DNA from: Apricaphanius iberus
Lineage: Eukaryota; Chordata; Actinopteri; Cyprinodontiformes; Aphaniidae
Direction of reading: 5' to 3'
NCBI GenBank assembly: GCA_028564705.1
Contig: JAPXFQ010000997.1
Span: forward strand, 424,274-488,273
DNA length: 64,000 nucleotides
Under the pieces are notes generated by a model. The model saw only the letters and a program-made list of their open reading frames with translations. It made no database searches and had not been told where the DNA came from. Both the position numbers and the translations under genes were made by a program. This document shows, one piece after another, positions 11,624 through 23,353 of the stretch (positions are counted from its first letter, which is position 1; the number at the start of each line of letters is the position of its first letter).

Positions 11624-12004
11624 GTTACAAGTAGGGATGCAACAATAACCCTTTTTTTTTTAACCGATACGATACTGTAACTTGTATCTGAGCACTTGCT
11701 GATACTAAGTACCAATGCTGATAATACAAAACAATGCAATTATTTGAGGCCAGGTTATATTTTCTTCTCTTCTTGTTACAAAAAAATGATGGTGATTAAT
11801 ATAAAAGATAAAATCTTGATAAAAAGGACCATAGAACTAAAATTTCAAGTGAAAAATTTAAATTGTATGTGAAAATGTTGCAGTTTCTACAATTTAAGTA
11901 TTGGTTCATGGTATTGGTTAATTTGGACAGATACTGATATGGGTACATTATAATTCTATCGGCCGCAATACCAGTATCGGTATCTGTGAATCCTTAGTTA
12001 CCAG
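11624..12004. mobile_element. hAT-like MITE, copy 1 of a local family
   Basis: The 365-bp element (11632-11996) is flanked by GTTACAAG (11624-11631) and GTTACCAG (11997-12004), one mismatch in eight. Ends are TAGGGATGCAACAATA and, reverse-complemented, TAAGGATTCACAGATA. It is rich in GATACTG/CGGTATC motifs. The internal block ACTAAAATTTCAAGTGAAAA also occurs in the truncated copy at 23063-23353. Confidence 0.8.
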
Positions 12005-12820
12005 GATGCTCGATATGCAAGCATTTTAATAAGTATGAATATTTTTTTAGTTGATTCTTTATTCCTCTTACTAATTTAACACAATAGTTTTAGGCTAAGT
12101 GCTAATATAATATGACAAATTGCAAATTGTTTCCGTAGCACTGGAACATTACTGAGTAGGGACTCTCAGAGGCAATCAACATAATTAATTAATTATATGA
12201 TAATCTGCCATTTTGCGAGAAAAAAAGTTAACTAGAAGAATTTACTGTGTTCAAGGATAACATATTTAAAATGTGAAATATATCCTATCTATTATATTCA
12301 TCCATATTTAAAATGACCTCTACAAAAAGTGGTACTTATTCATGGCTCACCGATATAGTACATACATCTCTGGTTATATCAGAGTTGGTACTTTTGACTC
12401 AAAGCTGTGTAGCGTCTGTCAAAGCAGTGGTGCTCCTGGATGCAGGAATGACTCCCAGCAGGAATTAAGCACTCCTAATGTGTTCCCATATTCATGTTCA
12501 ATGCCCATGAAGGACATTCGCATCTTATGGCTTTGTATGTGTCAGGGTTCCTTTTAGTAGTGCTGGCCCGAATTCTTCGGGCCATTTTACAGTAACAGGA
12601 TGAACGCTGACCTGTGTCTACTTGCTGAGTCGCCCTATGGTGAGCCGGTTAGTGCCAGGCCAGCTGAGCCCTGCTGCTAGGCAGACTCCATGACCCCTTG
12701 CCCCAGGGTTCTACATCCTTGCCCTGCCGTCCTCACTTCATTATGTGCTGATTAGTAGTGGTTTACCCATTGAGGTGGGGTTCTGCAGCAGGCAGCTCCA
12801 TGTGAAAGATCATGTTTTAG
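12005..12820. other. Intronic sequence without recognisable feature
   Basis: Partly balanced composition from about 12550 onward. No frame with recognisable motifs and no repeat termini. Confidence 0.4.
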
Positions 12821-12824
12821 CTTA

Positions 12825-13145
12825 TTCACTCCCTGCAGTGTGACCCCCCTAATGTCCATTCTGCCTACCTGAATCACTCTGGCGTTCATTGTTTTAACGA
12901 CTGTTCTGGAGCCTTATTAAAGCTCTCATTAGGGTTGAGATCAGCTTGATGGCGGTCATAGCGGGAGCTCAGCTGTAGCCCACAAAATTGAAGGGCATGC
13001 CGGGCTGACTTGGAGCGTGCGTCTCTAGGTGCAGTCACCTGTTTGTCCTCAGGAGTAGCAATTATGTCAAGATGAAGGAGGGGGAGGTATCCCCAGACGG
13101 CCTCAGTGCCAAGCCCTTGCTAATTGGCACTGTTATGGAGTCAGA
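12825..13145. promoter_or_regulatory. Candidate conserved non-coding element
   Basis: A moderately GC-balanced, non-repetitive island in AT-rich intron. It contains GTTTTAACGACTG, CATTAGGGTTGAGATCAGCT and CTAATTGGCACTG. No open frame is convincing. A regulatory role is inferred from texture only. Confidence 0.22.
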
Positions 13146-13940
13146 GAACGATTCAAGAGTATGAGTTTTCCTTTCCTCTCTCCACTGCCCCAACATCTTT
13201 GTTTTGCTTTGTTTTGCCTTGCCAACACTTGGCTTTTGATATGCATATCAATACATGTATTATTCATGGTTCGTTGGAGTAAGATGAGTCAAGATCACCT
13301 TGCAGTTGTCTGGAGAAGCATGAACAGTTAGCTGTTTGCATCAGTTGAGTTACCGTTTCAAAGCTAAATTCTCAAATGCTGCCTCACACTTATGTAAGCT
13401 GAAGAAATAAATGATTTATGAGACTGTCACTTCAAGGATGCAGAACAACCAAGACTAGTTGTAGTTTCTTTTTCTTCCCCTTCCTTTTTCACACAAGGAC
13501 AACAATGCTAATTAAGTGAGTGGCTGGAAAAGAACACTGTTCAGATGCTGTTGATACAGAAAGGGAAACAGAGGAACACTACAATTGTTCACAGCATGCC
13601 AATGGGTAAACACACAGTACCTGTTTCATTAGAGCAGAGATCTGTTATCTGTGAAGCACCACGCCGAAAAAGTAAATAAAATCGTTTTTTAATTGCTGTT
13701 ATGTTGATGTTAGGTCAACCAGGACATATTTTAGCAGTGAGTTGTATGATCATCAGGTCAAAATCTGACCTGCAGTAGCCACGGGCTTCTCTCTTGGTGT
13801 CTTCAGTTAGTATAAGTCCAGAGTGATTAATGTTTGGTAATAAATTAACACTATTTCATATGAGCTTTTCATTATTCTTGTTAGGACCTGAAGAAAATAG
13901 TGGATCAAGGTGTTACGGGTAAAAAATTCAAAACGCAGAT
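13146..13940. other. Intronic sequence without recognisable feature
   Basis: I see no repeat boundary or coding signal. Confidence 0.4.
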
Positions 13941-13946
13941 TATTTC

Positions 13947-14936
13947 GATGGTGCATTCACACCTGATTCGGTACATAAATTGCAACATTGTTGCTTTTGT
14001 TTGTAGCTGGTGTGTTTCACTTTCACACTCTACTCTGTCAAACGAACCAAAGCTTTTGAACATGTTTACATTCTCGTCTGTGGTGGAGGCACACCAAGCA
14101 GCACCGATTACAGAGACACTTCTTGTTCCATGACATGTAAACAAACAGCAAGTGGCCTTGGATTTGAGCAGGTTTAGGGAAGGCAAGGCAATTTTATATG
14201 TATAGCCCTATTTCTACAACAAGGTAATTCAAGGTTATTTGAATGATTTGGTGGTAAAGTAAAAAACACAACAAACAATAAAAGCGTGGAAAGTAAAAAC
14301 ACCAATTAAGAACAAAGCATGAAAAGCATATAACATAAAATATTAAAGAACGTAAAAAAAAACAGCAATTAAGCATTACAATATTTTACTAAAAGGCATA
14401 TCTAAACAAATGAGTTTTGATTAAAAGCAGCTCAGTGTTTCAGCAGCTCTGCAGTCGTCAGGAAGTTTTTTTCAGATAAGTGGAGCAGAGAAACGGAAAG
14501 CTGCTTCTCCAATTTTTGGTTCTAAGTCTATGGGTGATTAGTAGAAACGAGTTGGAGGAGCTGTTTTAGGTTTGTTCTGATGTCTTTTGTCAAATGCGCC
14601 GAACAGAAATGTTGCAGGAATTGGCTAAACCTGAGCGGTGAATGAGGCAGAGATTTGTTGCTTGGTTATTTTGGTTGTATTTACCCTGAATGCCCCGTGT
14701 AACCGCACTAAAGTTTGCTTCTTGTAAATAGATTGCTCTCGGTCCGCTTCGGATTCACATATGTAATCGGACTGCACCAGAGTTTTCTTCAACCGAGCCA
14801 AGCCAGAGGTTTTTAGGTGGACCAAAGTTGACTTTTTTGGTCTGCATCAGAGATTGATTTCGCACATGAACCAGACTTTCTGACGAACAAAATAGAGTTC
14901 AGTTAAAGCAGGACTGTTGTGAATGCAGAAACATTT
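13947..14936. mobile_element. Composite MITE with TGCATTCACA ends, interrupted by a LINE remnant
   Basis: The left end TGGTGCATTCACACCTGATT and the right end GACTGTTGTGAATGCAGAAA are inverted over TGCATTCACA. The right part carries the repeated TTGGTCTGCA / GACTGCACCAGAG / CACATGAACCAGAC text common in fish DNA transposons with these ends. The middle (about 14168-14620) is a LINE remnant annotated separately, so the MITE is split. No clean target duplication was found; superfamily (Harbinger or hAT) is unresolved. Confidence 0.5.
14168..14620 (-). pseudogene. LINE 3' remnant (L2/CR1-like RT C-terminus and 3' UTR)
   Basis: The minus strand from about 14515 reads KIGEAAFRFSAPLI, a stop, KKLPDDCRAAETLSCF, a stop, then SKLICL. 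This fits the fish L2-type C-terminal pattern (A-F-S-x-x-A-P-x-L-W-N-x-L-P, then R-x-A-x-x-L-x-x-F-K-x-x-L-K-T). The 3' UTR ends in the AATTGCCTTGCCTT-type tail near 14175-14200. Two in-frame stops mark it as dead. Confidence 0.6.
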
Positions 14937-15950
14937 AGAAAAGAATGGGTCTTTCTCGTGAATATCCTCAAGGCTGAATAGTCCAAAGGAAAAGGTTACT
15001 GGAGTGATTCAACTGGGAACACAACAGCAACCCAGGCAAGCTATGTTAAATTCAAAGGGCGAGGTTGACGAATGTTGAGAGTCTTCATCCGCATGGGATG
15101 CAAAGTTTATGTTAAGCCAGTGGCTACAGAGCTTCATGGAATAAGTTTCAGTGGCCAACTAGCTGTATTCAGGTCTTGGATCACCAAGTCCGATGCAAAC
15201 CATTAGATGCAGTTGTGTAAAGCAGAGATCCCCCATCCTGTCTGCCCTATAATGCTCTTTGGACACTTTTAAAATACGACTTACCACAAAAACAAATATA
15301 AAATGCATAAAAAATAGAACTAACCACAACGCTGAATCAGTGGGAGCCCTATGGCTATTTCACTATAGCAAGACGGGCCTGTCTAGGCCAGTTTTAAAGG
15401 TTTCATTGTCCTATTAGAAATCAGCTGGTTGCCACATATATAGAGAGCGGTAAAATTGTCTGTTGCATTGAATCCATATTTGATGTCTCCTGGTATTCTC
15501 TGAAATATAGCTTTCTTTTTTTGAAAGTCATAGGGTCTTCTGTCTCTTCACTGGAACTTTCCCTTTTCAAAGAACAATTTTTTTAATTAATTTCGCTAGC
15601 TTGAGTTTGTTTTTATGAGTAACATGTCACATGAGCAAGTTAAGCATCTTTACAAGCTTCAAGAGTATGTTACAACACAACACATTGTTTAGACTGAGAA
15701 AAGGAATAAAATGAAAATACTGTAAGTTATTTTTTTCTGCTTTGCCTACAGGCCGGTACAACCTGACCCTCAGACCAGCACTGGTCTGGGGCCCGGGTTT
15801 TGGGCATTTATGGTGTAAAGCATAGTGGTCTAGTAGTATACAAGTACTTCCATGCTTCTCTTCTTCAGCACACCTGAATCACAGTAATGGCTCGTTATCA
15901 TGCCTTTACACAGCTGGATGAGGGGGGGGGGGTGAGTTCAGCCATTTGAA
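14937..15950. other. Intronic sequence without recognisable feature
   Basis: No convincing repeat or gene; a G homopolymer lies near 15919. Confidence 0.35.
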
Positions 15951-15959
15951 TGTGTTGAT

Positions 15960-16460
15960 TGTGATGTGTTGCATCAGAGAGGCATGTAGGAGTTGCAGGT
16001 AGCTTCCGAGGAGTGCATTGGGGCACCCCTGCACTAGACTCTAGAGCAGTGAAGATGTGTTGTCTGAAGTGAAGAATCAGACCTGTCTTTCTGGCAGTCC
16101 TGTGAATTAGGTATGACAGTTTCCTGGAGAACCTGCTTGCCAGACTGTCTTGCGACAAGTCTAAGATTTGGTGCAGGACAGATTATGAGGTAGGGTTATT
16201 TTTTCAGGAGACGGGATCAGTTCCTGGGTTCTGGTACAAGAACTCGTGATGCTGCAGCAGTCCAAAACTTTTTAGACAACTTCATTTTAATCTTCTGTTT
16301 CAACATGGGTGTTAAACACTCCACAAAGCAAGATTCATAATGACATGGATTGGCGAGTTCGGTGTAGAAGAACTGACCAACGTGACGGAAGCCTTTGGGT
16401 TGAATTAGAGCAAGCAATACGAGCTAAACATTCTGATCCAACATCAGTTTCTGACCTATA
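15960..16460 (+). pseudogene. Decayed Tc1-like transposase
   Basis: The plus strand carries a long diverged match to the catalytic half of fish Tc1-like elements: GCAGTGAAGATGTGTTGTCT, GAAGAATCAGACC (degenerate W-S/F-D-E-S region), TCTGGCAGTCCTGTGAATTAGG, GGTAGGGTTATTTTTTCAGG (W-G-C-F), then CCTTTGGGTTGAATTAGAGC and CCAACATCAGTTTCTGACC (the region after N-P-I/V-E). Order and spacing agree with a transposase lacking an internal segment. Frameshifts and stops throughout; no terminal repeats located. Confidence 0.65.
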
Positions 16461-16840
16461 GGAAAACATAGTTTATACTGTATAGAATAAGGACTGATAT
16501 GTCTCTCAATTACATAAGTGTGTAATGAAATTATGTTGTGATGGACCTGTACGTTTTGGCTAAACCTTGCCTAAAAGAATGACCTTAGAGATTATGTTTG
16601 CTTCATCACCCCTGAGATCTTTTCCACCTCATTTACTTTTTCAACCATTAATTAAATGGAGTAACATACTTTAAATTAACTTTATGTTAAGGGGAGTTTA
16701 TGTGTATCCTTTTACATGCTGTCCCATTGTATCTGTGCAGTTTCTTCAGGGACATTGGCACAGAAAAACCCATGTTAGTTAAATTCTTCACTAAGTGCAG
16801 ACTTATGTCTCTACATGTTGGACCTGCCATAAGCTAGAAA
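16461..16840. other. Intronic sequence without recognisable feature
   Basis: AT-rich. I see nothing in it. Confidence 0.4.
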
Positions 16841-16849
16841 CCCTTACAG

Positions 16850-17450
16850 GTTATCCACACTGCTAGACCAGAAGGTGACTTTCCAATAACTCCACGTCCA
16901 CACTAAGCCGGATAATGCCTGTAACGTTTAATTATTTAGTCTACACCCCCCTATCGTTCGCACTAACCCGGCGTCGTTTAAGGTCTGTGGCCGGATAACT
17001 ATTAGCCGGGTAAGAGAGCCGTGTAAATCTTAATTCAACGGCTAAACGAGCTAGTGTGGACAGCTTCCCCGGATAATAAAAGGAAGTGGCGTTAATGAAT
17101 GCTGCGTCAATAACAATACGACACTACAGACAAAGACAACAGCGAAGAGTAATAAATCGATCTCGTCGTCTCTCCACACCAAAAACTCTCTCTTCTTCTG
17201 AGCAGCTATTGTTCTCTTCGGTCAACGGGACAAGCAGACAAGCTCTACTGTGCTGTAGAGCTTCTTGTATATATTATGTAGGCGCTGGCGTCACGTAAAT
17301 TATACGCGTGTTTCTTGCGTCTTTTCGCGCATGCCCAGTATTTCCACAGGTCGGTATGCGATTGCGCAATCATGGGACCTTAAACGGGGCCTAAATGCTC
17401 GTGTTGAGTGGATTTTGTTGCACCGAGATGTCTGGAAAAATTTATAAATT
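16850..17450. other. CpG-rich islet, probably transposon-derived
   Basis: Unlike its AT-rich surroundings this stretch is dense in CpG (CCGGATAA, CCCGGCGTCG, GCGCATGCCC, TGCGATTGCGCAATC). GTCCACACTAAGCCGGATAA near 16907 and CTAGTGTGGACAGC near 17051 form an inverted pair, and CCGGATAA is repeated. Frames of 60-70 codons at 17086-17447 have no recognisable motif. A young DNA transposon or its promoter is the likeliest source; an intragenic CpG island is the alternative. Confidence 0.4.
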
Positions 17451-17468
17451 TAAGTCTGGATAAATAGA

Positions 17469-17638
17469 TTTTGTTTAAAATGTGTGTTGCATTTAAAAAA
17501 ATATGTTTATATTAATGCATTTTCCTATTAAGTTTGTTCAAGTTTACAATCCATCGTTTTTGTTTAAAATGTGTGTTGCATTTAAAAAAATATGTTTATA
17601 TTAATGCATTTTCCTATTAAGTTTACAATCCATCGTTT
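17469..17638. repeat. 89-bp tandem duplication
   Basis: The unit beginning TTTTGTTTAAAATGTGTG repeats with an 89-bp offset. The second copy lacks a 10-bp GTTCAAGTTT segment between TTAAGTTT and ACAATCCATCG. Otherwise the copies are essentially identical, so the duplication is recent. Confidence 0.9.
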
Positions 17639-17639
17639 T

Positions 17640-18550
17640 TCTCTTATCTTATTTTCAGTCAAAGAAATCCTTATGGGAACTTAAAGTTTTTTTTAAAGGG
17701 AACTGTCAGGCGAATAGAAATTTCAGTACTCTAGAAAATGCATTTAAAAATGCATTAATAATTTGACTGTGTTTGGCACCAGTAAACACTACTGTTTGAA
17801 AGGCAGAAGTTAACTATGTTGCATTGAAGTTAGAGAAAGTATTTTCACCTTGTCAAAGAGAATAGTTGAGATCAACCAGTTATTTTGTGCATCATTTTTT
17901 CATTCTGTTTAAAATTTAAACATATTTGAATGTCATCTAAACGTAGGAAAACAACCTGTTTCCACAGATAGCGGCGCAATATTCCCTTTGGTGGGAACCT
18001 GGTGCTTTGAGCTGACAGTTTCACCCACAGAGTCTTAAGTAGATAAATAATGCTAAGAAAGGGGCAACTTCCTGTAGGTGTTGGGGCCTGGGAGATTTTG
18101 TGAATATTGAGTATTAGGGAAAAGCAGACTTTAACTGCTCTAAGTGAGTCCTAACACTTATGTTAGGGTCCCTAAAGAGAATGTGAATTAATCACTCTAC
18201 AAAAACAACTATTTTGTGTTAATTACATTGAAAAAGGAGGAATTCAGACAAAGAGTTTCAAAATATCCACAGATAGAAATGGTAGCTTTAACCAAATACT
18301 CAAGAATTTTAAATGTCAGAATGAGAGTAAATATACTTCTGTATAGTTCCGTCCAGAATGTGAAGATGATGATATAAAAATAAATTCCATGTATTGTCTC
18401 AAGGGCAAATTTAGTTATTATTTAAGGTAGAAAAAAAAGAATGGGATGAAGCCATCATCTGTATTCTCCATAATCCCCACAGTGCTACCTGGATTACAAA
18501 AACCCTGATCTACATCTTACGCTTGAGCATTTGGTAGCAGAGTCTTAAGG
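17640..18550. other. Intronic sequence without recognisable feature
   Basis: AT-rich. I see nothing in it. Confidence 0.4.
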
Positions 18551-18552
18551 GG

Positions 18553-18862
18553 ATCAGCTCCTCCAATTCCGAGACCAGGAGAAGGGTAGAGTGTCTTCTC
18601 CGATTTGGTTTGGATAGTAAGTCCTGCTCAAAGCAAACCAAAAAGTATCCTGCGGTATTGCTCATGAATCATGGAAAATGGAGCGTGAGTGATTCAGGCG
18701 CTGTGCCGATCTGTTGTGATGAAAAGATTTACCGGTTGGTCTAGCTTCCTACCTTATCTATGGTCATGAGCTCTACGTAGTGACCGAAAGACCAAGATTA
18801 CGGAGACAAGGGGCCAAAATGAGTTTCCTTTTCAGGGTGACTGGGCTCCCTTAAAAAATGCC
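18553..18862 (+). pseudogene. RTE/Rex3-like LINE fragment (RT C-terminal region)
   Basis: The text CCAATTCCGAGACCAGGAGA, GTAGAGTGTCTTCTCCG, AAAATGGAGCGTGAG, then ACCTTATCTATGGTCATGAG, TAGTGACCGAAAGACC and AAAATGAGTTTCCTTTTCAG follows, in order, the post-palm region of a common fish LINE (protein pattern YGHEL-x-V-x-TER followed by M-S-F-L-x-R-V-x-G). It is diverged with frame breaks. It appears to belong to the same family as 33717-34757, which covers other segments. Confidence 0.6.
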
Positions 18863-21800
18863 TATTTGGAAGCTGAAATACATGGGGTCATTTATATTTG
18901 ACACAGTATTGGCTATGACGGTTTCCACAGTGTGTGTTAATGTATATTTAGGTAATTCAAGTGTATGAACCATTAAAATAGAGCATTCTAAAAATGTTTA
19001 GATGGGTCTCCTATTTGCATATTTTAGCCGTTCATGGGCTCCTATGGTCTCCAAGCATTGTGAATACTGGGGTCCACTGTATAGGAACCGCATTATAAAT
19101 ATTTTATAGCATTTATTTCTGAGTGTGATCATTAATTATTTGAATAAAAGGGTAGAGGTAACAGCCAATATAAAAAAGGGTTTAACTGAAGATCAGCCAC
19201 CTGTATTAGCTTTTAGCATAGTTAGCATTAAAGGTCATAAGCTATTACTACCATGGATAAAAAATTTTTTTGCTTCTCTCTCCCTTTTTTCTCAACGCAG
19301 AATTGTCTCACGGGATTACTTGCGATATTTCGGCTGTACCGGATGGTCATTATAGTAACGCAAATCAGTGCCGTGTTGATTGGTAGCAGGAAGGAGGGTG
19401 TTGCGGCTGCGAGCTACAGAATTCAATGCATTCAGCACATGTTTCCTACATCAGCTTTCTTGGTATTTTCTGCAGTTTTTGACTTCTGAGTATTTCCAAC
19501 ATGATGCCCACTGTTTCTGGCGGAACGAATCAAAGCCGGGTTGGGGGCAGAGCAAATGAACGGGCCCTTTAAACACCAATAATAATGCTTGTGATTTATT
19601 CAATCATTTATAAAAAAATTTTAAACAGGAAAATATTGAAACAATTGGGCTTGACTTGGTTCAAAACTTTTCAGCAGGTTCCTATGCTGCAGAATATATA
19701 TAACTCAAACACATAAGACAGAAAAATCATACAATCACATACAATACTAATAATATAACACAAATTAAACGCAGTTCAGCACCACGGATAGCAACCACAT
19801 TTTTTTTAACACCTACCTTTAACTATTTCAACTCAGAGCCTGGATCAGTAAAGTTTAATAAAACAAACACAATTTCAATACTACAGGCCTTCTCGCCACT
19901 ATTTGAAGGGCATACGAAGAGCCTTGTGCTCCATGAACTCGCCCATGATGCTCTGTATGTCCATTTTCTTTGCTCTCTCATGCCTTGTCCACATGTTGCA
20001 GGGTATTTCAAAAAACTAAGATGTTTTTATACGGTTTGGCCTTTCATTCACATGTAAATGCAGATGTTCAGGACAGAAAGCAAATCTTTTAAAAACACTG
20101 GTCAAAGTGGAGATCTGCTTTTTCTCCGTTTTCAGTAACGGCGTGTGGATGGATGAAAAGAGCCATAACATCACTATCTGTGACAACAAAAGCTCCAGCA
20201 TCACTTCAATGACCTGTGTTTACTCTCAAAAACAGCATTTATGCCCTCAGAGCTGTGTTGGTATCATCCATTGTTAAAGCGTGTTTTGCTTGCTTGCATT
20301 TACTAGCTCTATCACTGCTGCGTGCTTAAGTTAGAGGATAGAAAGTTACTCTGAGCAGATAGGATTTGGGAGTAGCACTGCCCCCTATAGGTTTGCCACA
20401 TCTATGAATGTGCTCCATGATAGCTTTAACGCTTTAAAATGATAAAACCGAGTGCCTTAGCTGTAACATGTTCAGCCTTCCTGTTGTATTCTCCTTTGCA
20501 GCCTTAAATTTCAGTACTCCAAAATACTCCCAAAATGTCTCATAAAAAAACAGCTTCCTTTAAAGTCCCTTCTCTGTGGTTCCTCTGAGTTCCTATTTAG
20601 ACCCTGCACTGATTCTCAAATAGCTAGTGTTTAATCTTTTTTGCTCAGCTATACCGGCCACACTGACAAATGTTGTTGTTAGCACATGATCAGTTTTCTG
20701 ACTATAACTGCTCGGAGCCTAACAATTGGCATATCCTCTAGTTGACCTAATCAATCATTTTGAAGTCTTGGAGGAAATCTGGGACCTAAGTAAAAAACTG
20801 GCAAACACAAAGGAAGCCGAAACGAATTCCACACAGAAAGGCCTGAATTCTCTCTGTAGAAGATTTCTTTCCACTAACGAAACGTTTGTGTAGCTAACTC
20901 AGTTGAAAAATGCAGCATTATCCAGTAGACTTTTTTTTGTTTGTTTTTTTTCTTTTTTGTTTTATTCTGTCTTGGCAGAACCAAAATATTGAAAAGCTGC
21001 CAAGCAAGACTTGTCGTGTCCACAAGTGACCTATGTAATTACCAAAGATTTACCCCCAAACAGCCAACCCTCGGCAGAAATAATTAGAAAAGACTGAGAT
21101 GAGCAAACATGTTGCTGTATTGTTCACTAAATCCTCTTTCTCTGGGATTTCGGTTGATAACCGAAAGGCATTTCTCAGCCAAACTAAACCCAACTCTGTG
21201 TTCTGTACACAAGATAGTTGCAAGTCCCTCACTAAATAATTAGAATTTTTAAAATAAAACCTTTGAGACAATCAGCTCTTCATGCATTGCTTTGTCTTAG
21301 GGGATGTTATTTCATGCTTTTTGATTGGGAACTTTTCCTGTTCTAACTCTTTTTTCAGATGGTTAATCAATGCCAATAAGTAAGTGTCATGCTGAGTTTC
21401 AAACAATCAAAGACTAGCGTACCCCCTAGAAAGATTAACAAGGAGTCTAAATGCTGCTGGGTTCTGAAAGTCTACTTTGATGGTGTAAAACTGTAATGTG
21501 TGCAGGAAAATACTCTCTGATGCATATTTTTTTTACTTGCATATTTTAAGCTCTCTGGGCAATTCATTGCATACAGCTATACATAGATCTGACAGTGCTT
21601 TCATAAAACAGCCTCCTAATGCTCAAAGCTGTACATTGGTTAAAAAAAAGGAATAATCTGCAATGTGTGGCGTCCAAAGTTTTTCAATTGCTAACATTCA
21701 TTCCAATATCTGGGATATAACTTAAAAGATACAGGTGGATTGAAATGAAGCATTTTCACATCGGGAGACATTGAGACACCTAGAATGCATAGATGATATA

Positions 21801-22115
21801 TGAGCTTTTAAAAGATCAAATGGTTGTCAATAGGAAATTGATGGCAGAGGGATGTGAAAGGATCAGAAAACTGTTCTATCGGCTATGGATAGTATTGTTT
21901 GGAGATGACTTTAACCCAAACAGTTGTCACATGTAGTCCTATTTTGGTGGAACAATCTTTTTGATTTCACTGTTACATTTGAATTTTATCTGGTTTCAAT
22001 GTTTAAGGGGAAACATTAAAATCATATAAAAGACCAAATACAACAGTGAAATTAACACATCAGGTTAAATAAAATAAAGTTATGAGAAGTGGGAAATTTG
22101 AGATGGCACTGCAAG
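18863..22115. other. Intronic sequence without recognisable feature
   Basis: Mostly AT-rich unique-looking DNA. A slightly CpG-richer patch at about 19290-19570 shows two short overlapping frames without motifs. Minus-strand frames at 19823-20204 are likewise uninformative. Long T runs occur near 20940. Confidence 0.35.
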
Positions 22116-22200
22116 AGGACATTCAATTTCAAATTCAAATTCAATTCAAAAATACTTTATTGATAGCAGAGGGAAATTAAGGGTTGTTGTAGCTTATTAC
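22116..22200 (-). repeat. LINE/SINE 3' tail fragment
   Basis: TCAATTCAAAAATACTTTAT followed by TGATAGCAGAGGGAAATTAAGG is a diverged form of the ATTCAA...TACTTTATT..CC..GGGAAATTAAG tail shared by many fish retroposons. No coding part is attached. Confidence 0.5.
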
Positions 22201-23062
22201 TAATTAAGTTTCAAGGAGTTCACTGGTAAAGTTCGCTTTACTTCTGACCTGCTGGTTATCTATCTCTAAAAACATTTTAATTGCTAATACCTATCTAGCA
22301 TCCGTTTGCATATCCATGCCCTGCAATGCTAGCTTATTGAGCAGTAAAATAATAAAACTGAAATGAACTAATCAAAGCCTCGTAAAATTTGGAGACTTGT
22401 TCTGAGAATAATAAAAATTCTAAAAGGCAAATCAGTGGCTAAAGCAGAGTCAGTAGTTAGAAGTGTTGAGATGATTTCTTTTGTCAGTATAAAAGTAATA
22501 TGTGTTGACATATATCCATTAGTTTCATTAAAACCACTTTCTATGCCAAATTTATGGTTTGATCTTTGATATTTTTCTTTAAAAGTAGGACAATAAATAC
22601 ACAAGGTCAAGATTCGAAAGAGAATAAAATGAAAGTAATATAAATTAATCCTGCATGTTTTTCCATTGAAAATATCTTAATTGGTTAAGTCAAATGGGTT
22701 TTTAAAGTTAAATGCACTAAAGCTTTACAGAATATTAGCTTTTATTGTGGCAGGTGCAGCAAATGAGATTAGGGAAAGTAGAGGAAGTGTGAACATTAAA
22801 ACAGTCTACTTGGGGACTGATTACAGTGTTAGCAGCTCAAAATATAGATTCTGATATTGTTAATAGATGTGTTGTAAAGAATGATATAGATTTGAAAACA
22901 TGGTGAAATAAATCCACCTAGTGAAGCAGTTAACACCTATTTATACTGAGTTGGACATTTTTCAAGAAAAGAATACTCTAAATTACAAGCTTTTACAAAC
23001 CAGTGCGCTGCTGAAGCTATAAAATGTAAGATTATGATTACATAACTTTAAAGAGGAATAGG
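22201..23062. other. Intronic sequence without recognisable feature
   Basis: AT-rich. I see nothing in it. Confidence 0.4.
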
Positions 23063-23353
23063 CCTACCAATGCTGATTCTTCTACCACACATAAAAAAAT
23101 GAAATACATTGGAAGACAGGTTTTTATTCTTTACTGCTTGTTACAAAAATGATGAGGAATTCAGTAAAAATTAGAATACTAAAAATGATCACTAAACTAA
23201 AATTTCAAGTGAAAAATAAGCACTTTCTGTGAAATTGTTATAGAGTTTATATATTTTAAATATGTGTTCATGGTAACCTGTAGGTTAAATTTAACTGGTG
23301 AACTGGTACAATAGAACGGTATCAGCCCCGGTACTGGTATTTGTGCATCCCTA
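23063..23353. mobile_element. hAT-like MITE, copy 2 (5'-truncated)
   Basis: It shares ACCAATGCTGAT, ACTAAAATTTCAAGTGAAAA and GTGTTCATGGTA-type blocks with the 11632-11996 element in the same order and orientation. It ends in GGTATTTGTGCATCCCTA, the reverse complement of the expected TAGGGATGCA terminus. The left terminus is missing and no target duplication can be assigned. Confidence 0.65.
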
